Assembly (NCBI RefSeq): GCF_009296315.1
Contig: NZ_WHLY01000002.1
Coordinates: 5,368,501-5,432,500, forward strand
Length of the DNA stretch: 64,000 nucleotides
Origin: Salmonirosea aquatica
GTDB taxonomy: Bacteria; Bacteroidota; Bacteroidia; Cytophagales; Spirosomataceae
Reading direction: 5' to 3'
The notes beneath the pieces are model-generated. The model did no database searches. It had not been told where the DNA came from and was given only the letters and a program-made list of their open reading frames with translations. The position numbers and the translations under genes are program-made. Below, piece after piece: positions 1 through 8,358 of the stretch; within the stretch, counting starts at the first letter, position 1, and every line of letters begins with the position of its first letter.

Positions 1-1526
1 GCGGCCTCACCGGCCAGGTTTTTCGTTTCCTGCGGATCGGTTACGACGTTATAAATCTCAAAATCGTCGTCGGCCGACTTAATGTCGTAGCGAACTCCCA
101 CAAAATCTCCCAGCCTGATTTTCTGCATCTGGTTACGCTTCCGGGCGCGGTGATTGGGCGAAAACTCCTCAAATTTGGGCGTAGCGCCGTTGTTTTCGTA
201 TTCGATGTACACCACGCCCTGCTTTTGGGTACCCTGTCCGGTCAGGGTAGGGAGTAGCGAAACGCCATCGGTGCGGGCGGGAGCCGGAATCTGGGCGGCA
301 TCGGCAAAGGTGGCCAGCCAGTCGTAGAGGGCGCTGGGCCGGGTGATTACCTGCTTGGTCGGGATGGTACCCGGCCACTGCACCAGTGTCGGCATCCGCA
401 CGCCGCCTTCCCACACATCGCGCTTGATGCCATCGAATGGACCGAAACTGTTGAAGAAAACCGGCTCATAGTCTTCTTTCAGGTATGATTCAATCGAAGG
501 GCCATTGTCAGAAGTAAAGACGACCATCGTATTCTGGTCAATTTTCAAATCTTTTAACAACTGCATGATATCGCCGATGCCGTCGTCGATCCGGCGGCAA
601 AGCGTGGCGTACCGCTTGTACACATTGGGCCAGGGTACCTCGGCTGTAGCGGGATTCTTGTCGTGATCGTAGGTGGCTTTGGCATAGTCCGGGTGGATGT
701 AGGAGTCGGGGGTACCCGAAGCGGTGTTGATCATTTTGCCGGAGGTACCCAGCCATTGCAAACCGCCTTTCAGGCCGCCGCCCTGGGGGTAGGCCTGGGT
801 AGGAAGTTCAAGCACGGCGTGGGGTACATCGTAGGCCAGGTACATGAAGAAAGGTTGGGCTTTTCCGGCTTGCTGTTTGATAATCTGCTTGGCTTTGGCC
901 GTCCACAGGTCGGTGGTAAAGCTTTTGGCCAGGCCCGCCGATACGTTGGTCTTATTCTCCCAGACTTCTTTCTTCCCCCGGTAAATTCCCTCCACCGGAT
1001 AGTGCTCGTGGCCATCGGCGTGACGGATGTAGGCATACGAATAATCGAAACCCCGGTTCAGGGGATGCGCGGGCCAATTGGGAGCTTCGGCATCGACGCC
1101 CTGCAAGCCCCACTTGCCTACCAGACTGGTGCTGTACCCGGCCTTTTTAAGCACCGAACTCATGGTGTAGGTGTCCTGCAACTCTTTGTCAAACTGATTG
1201 TTGCGAATATTGGCGTGGCCCTGGCTGACGCCCAGCATGAGCGAGGCGCGCGACGGTGCGCATACCGGAGCCGCGCAGTAATGGTGGGTGAGCATGGCAC
1301 CGTTTTGGGCGATGGCGTCGAGCGAAGGTGTGAACTGCCAGGGTTCGCTGCGGTCGTTGGCTTTCATGCGCTGTTGCTGCCAGAAAGCGCCCACGTCGCC
1401 CCAGCCCATGTCATCGACGAGGATAAAAATGATGTTGGGTTTGCTCGCGGACGGAGCAGCCGGCTGGGCGAAGACGGATAGAGCTACGAGGTATAGAAAA
1501 ACTATATACGTAAAGGAATGCTTCAT
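1..1526 (-). CDS. Sulfatase (arylsulfatase family), 3' end cut by window
   Basis: Secreted sulfate-ester hydrolase of the alkaline phosphatase superfamily. The frame opens at ATG 1526 with a signal peptide (MKHSFTYIVF then a hydrophobic run ending VFAQPA) and stays open to base 1, giving 508 codons. Visible family marks are the N-terminal metal-binding stretch IIFILVDDMGWGDVG, the formylglycine motif C-A-P-S-R with Cys at residue 89 (the Cys subtype, matured by a formylglycine-generating enzyme), GKWGLQG, a late VVFTSDNGPS, and the near-C-terminal IYNVVTDPQETKNLA typical of sulfatases. Only a short C-terminal piece should be missing. Substrate is not readable; relatives desulfate polysaccharides or aryl sulfates. 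It stands alone, facing away from the flippase gene upstream. Family assignment is firm, substrate unknown. Confidence 0.93.
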   Translation of the reverse strand, partial: MKHSFTYIVFLYLVALSVFAQPAAPSASKPNIIFILVDDMGWGDVGAFWQQQRMKANDRSEPWQFTPSLDAIAQNGAMLTHHYCAAPVCAPSRASLMLGVSQGHANIRNNQFDKELQDTYTMSSVLKKAGYSTSLVGKWGLQGVDAEAPNWPAHPLNRGFDYSYAYIRHADGHEHYPVEGIYRGKKEVWENKTNVSAGLAKSFTTDLWTAKAKQIIKQQAGKAQPFFMYLAYDVPHAVLELPTQAYPQGGGLKGGLQWLGTSGKMINTASGTPDSYIHPDYAKATYDHDKNPATAEVPWPNVYKRYATLCRRIDDGIGDIMQLLKDLKIDQNTMVVFTSDNGPSIESYLKEDYEPVFFNSFGPFDGIKRDVWEGGVRMPTLVQWPGTIPTKQVITRPSALYDWLATFADAAQIPAPARTDGVSLLPTLTGQGTQKQGVVYIEYENNGATPKFEEFSPNHRARKRNQMQKIRLGDFVGVRYDIKSADDDFEIYNVVTDPQETKNLAGEA

Positions 1527-1633
1527 TTTTCAGGAATAGCTAGGCAGGTTTGTGAATTTCTGTACTGCCATAAAGACGACGTTTTTCCAAACATACCACT
1601 CCCAGTCATTGAGAAATGCATTTATAATGTTTT

Positions 1634-2500
1634 TTATTCTTTGGGAGAAGAATCGGGGATGACGGGTTCTTTCCCAAATAAGAAAAGGCAGCCCGTCAGA
1701 GCCAGTGCCGTAACCAGCACGTTGAAAAGAAACCCCGAGGCAACGGAGTGGGCTTCCGAAGTACCCAGAAACTGGGATCCGTACAGGAAAGTCAATTCCC
1801 GAATCCCGACCCCGCCAATGGAAACGGGCAGCATAGAAGCCAGGGAAGAAGCCAGGAATACGAGCGTGTATTCGAGGTAGTGATCCGAAATACCGATGGC
1901 TTCCATCAGAAAGACGATGGAGGCGATTTGGGCGAGTTGAATCAGGATCGAAATCCAGAATAGCTTCTGGTGTACCGCCACCAGAATGGGCATCCAATAC
2001 CCGATTGCCCACCGCAATATGAAAAGTTCGAGGAGCAGAGCGGGTACCCACAGCCACGACCACAAGGGACCGAGTACCAGGATGAGCGCTGGCAGGAGCG
2101 CCAACAGCAGCAGCGCACCCAGACCGATGAGACGGTCCCAGAGCATGATTTTGGTGAGGCTAAGGGTACTGTGCCCTGTGTAGTTTTTTTTGAGATAGTA
2201 TACTTTATAGGCATCCGCGCCGATTCCGCCCGGTAAAAACATGCCATAGAACATGCTGATCCAGTAGAAGCGCAGGTTGGCGCGCACCGAAATACGAATG
2301 GATTGAGCCCTTAGCATCAGCCGGAGGCGCTCGGCGCCTAGAATTCTTGATAAAGTGTACATCAGAAAGGCGGCCAGCAAAAACCACCACCCGGCGCTTT
2401 TTATCGAATTCCAGATGGCGTCGATGTCAATCCGCCGCGTAACCAGGTAAAGCAGCCCCAGCGTGACCAGAATTTTGATGGCGGTTTTCCCGTACTTCAT
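1634..2500 (-). CDS. Lysylphosphatidylglycerol synthase-type flippase (UPF0104) membrane protein
   Basis: A 288-residue polytopic inner-membrane protein of the UPF0104/LPG-synthase transmembrane family (YbhN, AglD C-terminal type). About eight hydrophobic segments are visible, plus the family-like stretches RFYWISMFYGMFLPGGIGADAYK region (residues 77-99) and SIGGVGIRE near residue 228. No catalytic LysPG synthase domain is present, so this is the flippase-like half only. Its ATG overlaps the stop of the upstream GT39 gene by four bases (ATGA), which implies translational coupling. In the context of an epimerase, a dolichyl-phosphate-mannose-synthase-like enzyme and an ArnT-like transferase, a role in flipping or organising a lipid-linked sugar is a reasonable inference, not shown by sequence. 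Confidence 0.85.
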   Translation of the reverse strand: MKYGKTAIKILVTLGLLYLVTRRIDIDAIWNSIKSAGWWFLLAAFLMYTLSRILGAERLRLMLRAQSIRISVRANLRFYWISMFYGMFLPGGIGADAYKVYYLKKNYTGHSTLSLTKIMLWDRLIGLGALLLLALLPALILVLGPLWSWLWVPALLLELFILRWAIGYWMPILVAVHQKLFWISILIQLAQIASIVFLMEAIGISDHYLEYTLVFLASSLASMLPVSIGGVGIRELTFLYGSQFLGTSEAHSVASGFLFNVLVTALALTGCLFLFGKEPVIPDSSPKE

Positions 2501-4206
2501 TCGGTTTGGCGGCTTATACCGGGAGCGGAAGGGTTGATCTGCACCAGCCTGATTCGCTCGCAGGTAGCCTGGCGGGTCTTGGGACTAAGAAACAGGGCAT
2601 TGAGCCGCGTCGTGCGGAAATGATAGAATAGGTAAGATTTTCCGGTTTCCACTGAAAGCGAGTCCAAAGCCCGGTTCATGGACTCTTCCGGACCGGCCAG
2701 CCAGATTTCGCCGCTGTTTTTCAATTGGTTGGCCTTGATAGTCTTGTAAAAATGTTCGGTGTAGTAATTGAGGGTGTTGCTCTCCCAATTGAACAGACGG
2801 ATATCCTGGGGGGCAATATTCAGTTCCTTCACCTTGGCGGCCACTTGCAGACCACCCAGATAATGCTGTACCTGCGGATAAAAATTTCCGTTCATCAACA
2901 GATTGGCAAAAATACCTACCGCCACCGAAATCCCCATCAGTTTTTCGAGCCAGGGACCGGCCGTTACCCACTCCCGGATCATCAGAAACAAGGCGGCAAA
3001 GGCCATCGCGGTCACCAGCCCGTTTTGGATGGGGAAAATGTACCGGGTAAGCATTAGGCTCACTACTATCATCGCCACCGCCACGAACTTTTGCGCTATG
3101 AGTAACCCTTGCTGTTCATAGCGCAGGCTCACTGTTTGCAACTGAGCGGCGATAAGGAGTGCAAAAAAGGGAAACAGAATATTGAGGTAATGGGGTAGCT
3201 TGAAATTGGAGATAGAAAGCAGGGTAAACATGACCACGATGGTAGTCAAAGTCAGGATTTCGCGCCCCGGCGCATACGTGAACCGCTGCTGTCCCAGAAG
3301 AAAGCTCTTTTTGAACACTGCCCAATAAGCCAGCAGGCTCCAGGGTAGCAAAGCCCAGAGCAGCGTATGGAAAAAGAAAAGAGGATCGTTGCCACTGGCG
3401 CTTCCCCAGTTGGTACCTTCCATGCGCTCGATATTCTGATAAAAAAGGATAAACGCAACGCCCGAGTGGCCACGGGTGCCCCGGATGACTTTTTCCGGAT
3501 GCAAATCGAACTGGAGATAGTAACTGTAAATGACCGGACTGCTGAACAGGAAAAACAGCCCCAATACCCACAGCCAGCGGAACGACCGCAGGAACGCCCA
3601 GTTGCGGGAATAGAGTACCTGCGAACCGACGGCCAGCACCGGCACAAAAACGCCCGACATTCCCTTGGTAGAAAACGCCAGTGCCAAAGCCAGTGAACCC
3701 GTTATAAGCCACCAAATACCCTGGGTGAGGGAGAATTCGTACAGCAGCCAGGTGGCGGTGATAATAAATGAAAGCAGCAGGGCATCCATTCGCACGTCGT
3801 TCAGCGACAGGATGTAGGCGAAGGACGTAACCAGAATCAGGGCGGCGTTACGACCTACCTGAGCCGAATACAGGCGTTTGCCCAGCCGGTAGGTCGCGTA
3901 CACACCGGGAATGGCCAGAATCAGCGAGGGTACCTTATAAGCAAGGGTACCTACCCCAAACAATGAATCGCCCAGAGCGGACAACCAAAAAAGCAGGTGG
4001 GGCTTGTCGAGATAATCTTTTCCGCGATCGATCAGGCTGACATAATCGCCGGTCAGGAACATGTGCATGCCGATGAGGGCATGGTGGGCGCTGTCGTGGT
4101 CGAACAGCGGAATGATGACACCCAGCACGTAAACCGCTCCCAGCAGTAGCCCGAACAACCAGCGGATGATTATAGGACGGGTAAAGGGGGGCTCGACGGT
4201 ATTCAT
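2497..4206 (-). CDS. ArnT/PMT-like glycosyltransferase family 39 membrane protein
   Basis: A 569-residue integral membrane glycosyltransferase of the GT-C fold (GT39/GT83-like), which transfers a sugar from a polyprenyl-phosphate carrier to lipid A, another lipid or protein on the periplasmic face. After a first transmembrane segment (residues 13-33) comes the acidic periplasmic loop FDHDSAHHALIGMHM, the place of the D(D/E) catalytic motif in this superfamily, followed by LDKPHLLFWLSALG and about ten more hydrophobic segments, then a soluble C-terminal tail of about 120 residues. It is followed with a 4-base overlap by the flippase-like gene and preceded, 9 bases away, by the frameshifted glycosyltransferase 2 gene. 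Acceptor unknown. Confidence 0.88.
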   Translation of the reverse strand: MNTVEPPFTRPIIIRWLFGLLLGAVYVLGVIIPLFDHDSAHHALIGMHMFLTGDYVSLIDRGKDYLDKPHLLFWLSALGDSLFGVGTLAYKVPSLILAIPGVYATYRLGKRLYSAQVGRNAALILVTSFAYILSLNDVRMDALLLSFIITATWLLYEFSLTQGIWWLITGSLALALAFSTKGMSGVFVPVLAVGSQVLYSRNWAFLRSFRWLWVLGLFFLFSSPVIYSYYLQFDLHPEKVIRGTRGHSGVAFILFYQNIERMEGTNWGSASGNDPLFFFHTLLWALLPWSLLAYWAVFKKSFLLGQQRFTYAPGREILTLTTIVVMFTLLSISNFKLPHYLNILFPFFALLIAAQLQTVSLRYEQQGLLIAQKFVAVAMIVVSLMLTRYIFPIQNGLVTAMAFAALFLMIREWVTAGPWLEKLMGISVAVGIFANLLMNGNFYPQVQHYLGGLQVAAKVKELNIAPQDIRLFNWESNTLNYYTEHFYKTIKANQLKNSGEIWLAGPEESMNRALDSLSVETGKSYLFYHFRTTRLNALFLSPKTRQATCERIRLVQINPSAPGISRQTE

Positions 4207-4215
4207 GAGAAATAC

Positions 4216-5234
4216 TTAATGGTACTGGGGCTGAGGTAGGGGGGATGCCTGCTTGGGTAGGGTGGCTACTTCGTGTATTTTCCGAATCGAGTACGGGGTA
4301 GCACGCTGACTTTCGTAGTAGATCCGCATCTGTATTTCGGCAAAAAGGCCTAAGGCTAAAAACAGCAGGCCACTTACCGACAAAATGATGCCGATCAGCA
4401 GGGCTACGCCTGAGCCGGAACCAACTCCCAACGAGGCCAGCAGTTGGAAGAGCACTGTACCTCCGCCCCTAGCAGGAGCAAACCTCCGAGTGGCCCGAAG
4501 AGGTGCATGGGCTTTTTCATCCAGCGCTGAAAATATACCATCAGCATCAGGTCGCTCAGTACCTTCGTCGTGCGGCCCAGCCCATATTTCGACTTGCCGA
4601 AGCGCCGCGGATGATGGCGCACGTCCATTTCGGTCATCCGGGCACCCTGGATATCGGCCAGCACCGGAATAAAGCGGTGGAGTTCACCGTAGAGGCCCAA
4701 ATTTTGCGCAACGGTTCGCCGGAATACTTTCAGGGTACAGCCGTAATCGTACAGATACACCCCGGTCAGGCGGCGGATCATCGCATTGGCCAGTTGACTG
4801 GGGATTTTGCGCAGCAGCCAGCCGTCCTGGCGGTTGGCGCGCCGCCCGGCCACGACGTCCCAGTCTTCCCGGCGGGCTTTGTCCAGCATCAAAGGAATAT
4901 CGGCCGGGTCGTTCTGAAGATCGCCGTCGAGTGTAACAATGTACTCGCCCCGTGCCTGGGCGATTCCGGCGGCCATCGCACTGGTCTGGCCGTAGTTACG
5001 CATCATCTCGACGATCCGTACGTAGGGTACCTCCGTTTGCCGGGCGCGGGCGATGGTGCCATCCGTAGAACCATCGTCGACCAGGATGATTTCGTGGGTA
5101 AGCCCATGCAGTGCCTTATGTAAGGCAGTGAGCATGAGCAACACATTTTCTACTTCGTTGAACATCGGTACCACGACCGATAGTTCGGGGAGTGAGTCGG
5201 GGAGGAGCATATAGGTTCTTTCAGATTCGGTCAT
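4216..5234 (-). pseudogene. Polyprenyl-phosphate glycosyltransferase (GT2, DPM1/ArnC-like), frameshifted
   Basis: Cytosolic GT2 enzyme expected to move a sugar from a nucleotide donor onto undecaprenyl phosphate, feeding the GT39 enzyme next door. The N-terminal frame (5234 to 4404) carries the GT-A motifs VDDGSTDGT and LDGDLQNDP and the RRFGKSKYGL loop. The C-terminal pair of membrane helices (SLGVGSGSGVALLIGIILSV then FAEIQMRIYYESQ) lies in another frame ending at 4216. The break is at about 4458-4472: the coding strand reads GGGGCGGAGG, and dropping one base restores GLLLLGGGTVLFQ. So one extra base separates two pieces of a protein of about 339 residues. The upstream frame ends in unrelated residues. 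Start ATG 5234 overlaps the epimerase stop. Could be sequencing error, recent mutation or, less likely, recoding. Confidence 0.85.
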
Positions 5235-6199
5235 ACCGGTAACGCATTGATCGGCGCATGGTTCAGGGCCTCCAGCATAGTGTTGAGCCCCTGATGGAGT
5301 GAGGTGGCGGGTTGGTACCCCAGTATTCGCCGGGCTTTGGTGATGTCGGCATGAGTGAGCCTGACATCCCCCGGCTGATCAGACAGCCGATTGACCAGAG
5401 CGGTCCGTTCGGTCACTTCTTCCAGCGTTCCGATCAGTTCGTTGAGGGAAATGATCCGGGCGCTGCCCAGATTTAGGATCTCAAAACCCCTGACCGCATC
5501 CAGCGAGGCCAGTATACCGGCCACAATGTCTTCTACGTAAGTATAGTCACGCGCGCTGGTACCATCCCCGAAGACATCCATGGGGGTACCGGCCAGGATA
5601 TTTCTCAGAAAATACGAAATGGCCATTTCGGGGCGCTGCCCGGGGCCATAGACCGTGAAAAGCCGCAGGCAGTAGGTTTCGATCCCATGCAGCCGGAAGT
5701 AATTTTCGCATAACATCTCACCGGCGCGCTTGGTAAGGGCATAGGGCGAAACCGGCTGATTTACTTCGGCGGTTTCCTGAAAAGGCGCGCGGGAATCATC
5801 CCCATATACCGACGAAGACGAGGCAAAAACCAGTTTGCGGACTCCGGCGTACCGCATACTTTCCAGCACCGAGAGCGTGCCGCCGATGTTGACATCCACA
5901 TACGCCGACGGATTTTGGATGGACGGCCGCACACCCGCCAGGGCAGCCAGGTGAACGACCGCCTCTACCTGGTAGTCTTCCATTACCTTTTGCAATGCGG
6001 TTTTTTCCCGAATGTCAATCGAAAGCAGATGATACTGAGGATGGTTACGGAAGGCGTTGATATGATCCCACTTCACAAAGGGATCATAGGTGTAGGTGAA
6101 GTTGTCCACACATACCACAGTGTGCCCTTCCAGCAGCAATCGTTTGGTGAGGTGCGAACCGATGAATCCGGCTCCGCCAGTCACGAGTATAGTTCCCAT
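5231..6199 (-). CDS. NAD-dependent epimerase/dehydratase (UDP-sugar 4-epimerase type)
   Basis: A 322-residue extended short-chain dehydrogenase that probably interconverts or oxidises a UDP-sugar (glucuronate/galacturonate epimerase-like). The Rossmann motif TGGAGFIG is at residues 7-14, the active-site serines at FASSSSVYG (126-133), and the catalytic pair Tyr153/Lys157 in SPYALTKRAGE. LTHADITKARRILGYQP near the end is typical of the UDP-glucuronate epimerase branch. It is the first gene of the minus-strand run epimerase, GT2, GT39, UPF0104, all joined by four-base overlaps or short gaps, so it likely supplies the nucleotide sugar for the lipid-linked glycosyl transfer. Exact sugar not determined by what can be seen here. 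Confidence 0.9.
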   Translation of the reverse strand: MGTILVTGGAGFIGSHLTKRLLLEGHTVVCVDNFTYTYDPFVKWDHINAFRNHPQYHLLSIDIREKTALQKVMEDYQVEAVVHLAALAGVRPSIQNPSAYVDVNIGGTLSVLESMRYAGVRKLVFASSSSVYGDDSRAPFQETAEVNQPVSPYALTKRAGEMLCENYFRLHGIETYCLRLFTVYGPGQRPEMAISYFLRNILAGTPMDVFGDGTSARDYTYVEDIVAGILASLDAVRGFEILNLGSARIISLNELIGTLEEVTERTALVNRLSDQPGDVRLTHADITKARRILGYQPATSLHQGLNTMLEALNHAPINALPV

Positions 6200-6509
6200 A
6201 TAGGCTAATCAAACATGTACGTATTAAGTCCTTAACTACAAAAAATCATCAGATGGGCCGAGGTACATGTCTTTGATTCGGAACCAGGAATAATACCATT
6301 CGATGAAACGCTAAATATTGGTGAATTGTAGCCCGGCTGTAAATATTTACAATTCTTACCGTCCACTTGTTCCGGTGGCAGTGCCTTTTTTCCAGATTAT
6401 TTTTTTAACAAAAAAAATCCCTGCCAGCGGCAGGGATTGCAAGTCATGGGGCGAAAGTTCCAAGTGTAACTTCAAAACAGTCGGAGAGTCCGTTTCGGGA
6501 AGATGATGG
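6200..6509. other. Intergenic region between epimerase and SDR genes
   Basis: Upstream side of the epimerase operon and downstream side of the SDR gene. It holds the terminator described separately; the remaining roughly 200 bases are AT-rich and should contain the epimerase promoter, but no sequence matched the Bacteroidota TTTG/TAnnTTTG consensus well enough to call. Confidence 0.5.
6411..6438 (-). terminator. Intrinsic terminator of the SDR gene
   Basis: Perfect 10-base inverted repeat AATCCCTGCC-AGC-GGCAGGGATT (6416-6438) followed, reading on the minus strand, by a run of T bases (A run on the plus strand at 6410-6417). It lies about 70 bases past the stop of the minus-strand SDR gene. 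Confidence 0.85.
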
Positions 6510-7292
6510 CTACTCCAAAGCCCGGTCCAGGTGGACATACCCGCCGTCCACATGGATCAATTGTCCGGTAGTATGGCTCGAGCGACTCGATAGCAAAAAT
6601 ACGACCATATTGGCAATTTCTTCGGCGGTGGTCATGCGGTTTTCCAGGGGTATTTTGGCGTTGATCTGAGCCAGCTTATTTTCAGGATTGGGCAGCGTTT
6701 TTATCCAGTCGGCGTACATGGGCGTGAAGCATTCGGCTACAATGACCGCATTGACGCGCACACTGTAGGGTAGCAATTCCACGGCCCATTCGCGGGTGAG
6801 GGCGTTGCGGCCGCCGTTGGCAGCGGCGTAGGCCGAGGTACCCCCCTGCCCGGTTTCGGCGGTTTTGGAGCCAATATTGACAATGGCTCCTTTGTCTTTT
6901 TTCAGGTAGGGTAGGGCATAGTGCGCCATCAGGTAGTAGTGTACCAGATTTTTGTGCAACGAGGCCACGAAACCCTCATAGCTACCGTGCTCCAGATTCA
7001 CCCCGTCATTGACCCCGGCATTATTGACCAGGCCGTCGATCCGGCCAAACTGAGCTGCCACATCCGCTACGGCATTGGCACATGCTTCGGGTTTGGATAG
7101 CTCGGCGGTTACGGCATAGGCCTTGCCGCCCCCGGCTTCCAGCCGATGAATGGTGGCCAGATTATCTTCTTCGTTGCGCCCCACAATAACCGGAATGGCC
7201 CGCTCGGCGGCCAGTACCTGGCAGATTCCCTCGCCGATGCCCTTCGCACCGCCCGTAACAATGATTACTTTATCCTGTAAGTTGAGGTTCAT
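6510..7292 (-). CDS. SDR-family oxidoreductase, L-fucose-dehydrogenase-like, with Asn at the catalytic Lys position
   Basis: Classical short-chain dehydrogenase of 260 residues; ATG 7292 gives a start right before the first beta strand (MNLNLQDKVIIVTGG), preferred over the upstream in-frame start at 7337. NAD(P)-binding TGGAKGIG is at residues 13-20, NNAG at 90-93, the catalytic Ser at 142 and Tyr at 155. The usual YxxxK is YAAAN, so residue 159 is Asn instead of Lys; the codon is AAC. The stretches GSKTAETGQGG and TREWAVELLP resemble the L-fucose/aldose dehydrogenase branch. Whether the Asn is a subfamily trait or impairs catalysis cannot be settled here. Monocistronic, closed by a strong hairpin. 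Confidence 0.88.
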   Translation of the reverse strand: MNLNLQDKVIIVTGGAKGIGEGICQVLAAERAIPVIVGRNEEDNLATIHRLEAGGGKAYAVTAELSKPEACANAVADVAAQFGRIDGLVNNAGVNDGVNLEHGSYEGFVASLHKNLVHYYLMAHYALPYLKKDKGAIVNIGSKTAETGQGGTSAYAAANGGRNALTREWAVELLPYSVRVNAVIVAECFTPMYADWIKTLPNPENKLAQINAKIPLENRMTTAEEIANMVVFLLSSRSSHTTGQLIHVDGGYVHLDRALE

Positions 7293-7391
7293 ATCCCTTT
7301 GGTTTGGTAGTAGTTCATAAAGGAAAATCAGGACCAAATCTGTCCGTTTTTTTCCAAAAAATCCCTGTATCTCATTTATCGGTCGCTTTTT

Positions 7392-7829
7392 TCAGGAAAA
7401 AATTCGCTTGTAGATGGGTTGGCGGTAGGCAAACTGGGCATATAGCAGGGGGTACATCAGGTAGTCGGTCAGCAGGAAAGGTGTACGGTACTCGATTTCG
7501 TCAGCAATGAGGGTACCCCCCGATTTTTGCCGGAGCAACCGGTGTTTGTGCCGCCAGAAGGCCAGGAAAAAGGGAAGCTTGATGCCTTCGTCGATGAAGT
7601 AGATTTCGTCCCCGGTTTCCTGCTGATCCGCGATCCGGCTGATCCAGGTTTGTTTGAACAGGAAAAAATTCAGTTCCAGCGCCACCAGATCGCCCGTGTA
7701 GCTGCCATCAAAGCGAACCAGCCGGACCGGAGGGAAAGGCGGACTGAGTTTTTTGAAAAGGGCTTCGTCGAAGCCCTCCCACACCGCGAGGAGGGGAGCA
7801 GCTACGGGGGTATACAGGGATAGTTTCAT
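7392..7829 (-). CDS. SRPBCC-family ligand-binding protein
   Basis: A 145-residue soluble protein. The opening MKLSLYTPVAAPLLAVWEGF, the central RFDGSYTGDLVALEL and FKQTWISRI, and the later EIYFIDEGIKLPFF match the START/SRPBCC helix-grip fold found in single-domain Bacteroidota proteins. No catalytic residues can be assigned; members bind hydrophobic ligands or have unknown roles. It starts at ATG 7829 and is separated from the SDR gene by about 100 bases, so co-transcription is possible but not shown. Confidence 0.72.
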   Translation of the reverse strand: MKLSLYTPVAAPLLAVWEGFDEALFKKLSPPFPPVRLVRFDGSYTGDLVALELNFFLFKQTWISRIADQQETGDEIYFIDEGIKLPFFLAFWRHKHRLLRQKSGGTLIADEIEYRTPFLLTDYLMYPLLYAQFAYRQPIYKRIFS

Positions 7830-7958
7830 GCAGAGGAAACCGGATCGCGGCGAGATAGTTTGATGTGGAACGCATTTCGAGGGTACCTTGTGAGCAAAGT
7901 ACCCCGCTTTTTAAAAAAAATTAATAAATTGCCTCCCTACCTTCAATCCCCAACCAAA

Positions 7959-8312
7959 ATGTTTACCCTCTACGGAATTCCGAACTGCGAGACCGTCAAA
8001 AAAACGCGCCGCTGGCTGGACGCTCAGCAGGTACCCTACCTGTTTTATGATTATAAAAAGCAGGGTATTTCGCGTGAAAAACTGGATGACTGGCTATCGC
8101 AGGTACCCTGGGAAAAGCTCCTGAATCGCGCGGGTACGACCTGGCGGAAACTGTCGGACGAGCAAAAAAACGGCATCACCGATGCAGCTTCGGCAGCTGA
8201 ATTCATGCAAAGCAATACCTCTGCTATCAAGCGTCCATTGCTCGAAAACGAAGCGGGCAAGGTACTGGCGCTGGGCTTTTCGGAAAAAGAATACGGACAA
8301 ATATTAGCCTGA
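7959..8312 (+). CDS. ArsC/Spx/YffB-family thioredoxin-fold protein
   Basis: A 117-residue protein of the arsenate reductase-like family. ATG 7959 is chosen because the family begins with MFTLYGIPNC; the frame is open upstream to a TTG at 7860 but that adds an unrelated leader. The N-terminal Cys (GIPNCETVKKTRRWL, residue 10) and the later IKRPLLE, the place of the family's RPL motif, are clear. The spacing and CxxVKK pattern resemble the YffB/Spx side (glutathione-linked or redox adaptor) rather than true arsenate reductase, and no arsenic-resistance genes are nearby. Function otherwise unknown. Confidence 0.85.
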   Translation: MFTLYGIPNCETVKKTRRWLDAQQVPYLFYDYKKQGISREKLDDWLSQVPWEKLLNRAGTTWRKLSDEQKNGITDAASAAEFMQSNTSAIKRPLLENEAGKVLALGFSEKEYGQILA

Positions 8313-8358
8313 GCGATTGATCAAGGTACCCTTTCTACATTATCTTCTTACCCACCCA

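Noticed and set aside
663-1481. Long plus-strand frame opposite the sulfatase
   Set aside because: It is the antisense shadow of the sulfatase gene, whose motifs are unambiguous.
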